A DNA stretch of 64,000 nt from Algoriphagus chordae. Its GTDB lineage: Bacteria > Bacteroidota > Bacteroidia > Cytophagales > Cyclobacteriaceae. Below the pieces are notes generated by a model. That model was not told the DNA's origin. It saw only the letters and a program-made list of their open reading frames with translations, and did no database searches. Location of the stretch: NCBI RefSeq assembly GCF_003254055.1, contig NZ_QKZT01000004.1, positions 1-64,000 of the forward strand, written 5' to 3'. Of this stretch, positions 63,857-64,000 are shown in pieces. The stretch's first letter is position 1. Each line of letters starts with the position of its first letter. The position numbers and the translations under genes were made by a program.

Positions 63857-64000
63857 ATTTTGAGCAAAAGCCAAAAGTAAGCTTAAAGACCGATTTTAGA
63901 AGAACGGACTATGTAAATTTTGGTTAAACTGTATTGTTGCTCGAAATATATAGTTGACTAAGAATGACTTAACTAAGAAAAAGAGTTTACGTTTCTTTCA

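Overview
The window looks like chromosomal DNA of a Bacteroidota member, most likely a Cytophagales/Cyclobacteriaceae bacterium of the Algoriphagus type. The evidence is low-GC coding sequence, several Bacteroidota-typical families (DUF3078 barrel, DUF4412, NamZ, the two-gene glycine-lipid-type acyltransferase pair, DUF1501/DUF1549 cassette), near absence of Shine-Dalgarno sites, and two exact Bacteroidota-type promoters (TTTG-N20-TAnnTTTG) before fabH and greA. The genus is an inference from gene content only. No tRNA, rRNA, CRISPR array, prophage or insertion sequence was seen.

Layout. 1-6.5 kb: a lipoprotein, HMG-CoA lyase, a class III aminotransferase with an RlmI-like methyltransferase, and an acyltransferase/GNAT/CoA-binding operon. 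6.6-14.3 kb: gyrB, ppk1, a small membrane protein, an SLC13 permease with DUF202, and a DUF3078 barrel. 14.5-31 kb is the accessory, periplasm-oriented part: a DUF1080-PA14 protein, a sugar-dehydrogenase-like propeller fused to a type 1 copper domain, a DPP IV-type peptidase, an EEP/DUF4287 pair, a NagX-like membrane protein, PPK2, and an operon of DUF1549/1553, DUF1501 and DUF2231-cytochrome c proteins like those of Planctomycetes.

31-42.7 kb is housekeeping: pdxA-yceD-rpmF and fabH-efp-accB-accC on the minus strand; rsmA-mgtE-2-hydroxyacid dehydrogenase, a lipoprotein, a DUF421 protein with a zinc ribbon, greA and a HIT protein on the plus strand. 42.8-50.8 kb: a sugar kinase/transporter operon, an acetyl-CoA hydrolase/transferase, the fused isobutyryl-CoA mutase IcmF, and OsmC with a small partner. 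50.8-64 kb: a lipoprotein Cache sensor overlapping a hybrid histidine kinase, a 2-oxoacid dehydrogenase E2, folA-SDR-cinA, DUF4412, fmt, NamZ, a LolC/E-like permease and a DPM1-like glycosyltransferase.

How they fit together. HMG-CoA lyase, IcmF, the E2 protein and the CoA-transferase family enzyme suggest branched-chain amino acid and short-chain acyl-CoA metabolism. The 14.5-31 kb block suggests extracytoplasmic oxidation and hydrolysis of sugars or glycosides with electron transfer through copper or haem. The most unusual items are the copper-fused propeller beside the DUF1080 protein, the DUF1549/DUF1501/cytochrome cassette with a composite third protein, the lipoprotein sensor plus hybrid kinase pair, and a promoter-plus-terminator leader in front of greA that resembles the E. 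coli GraL arrangement.
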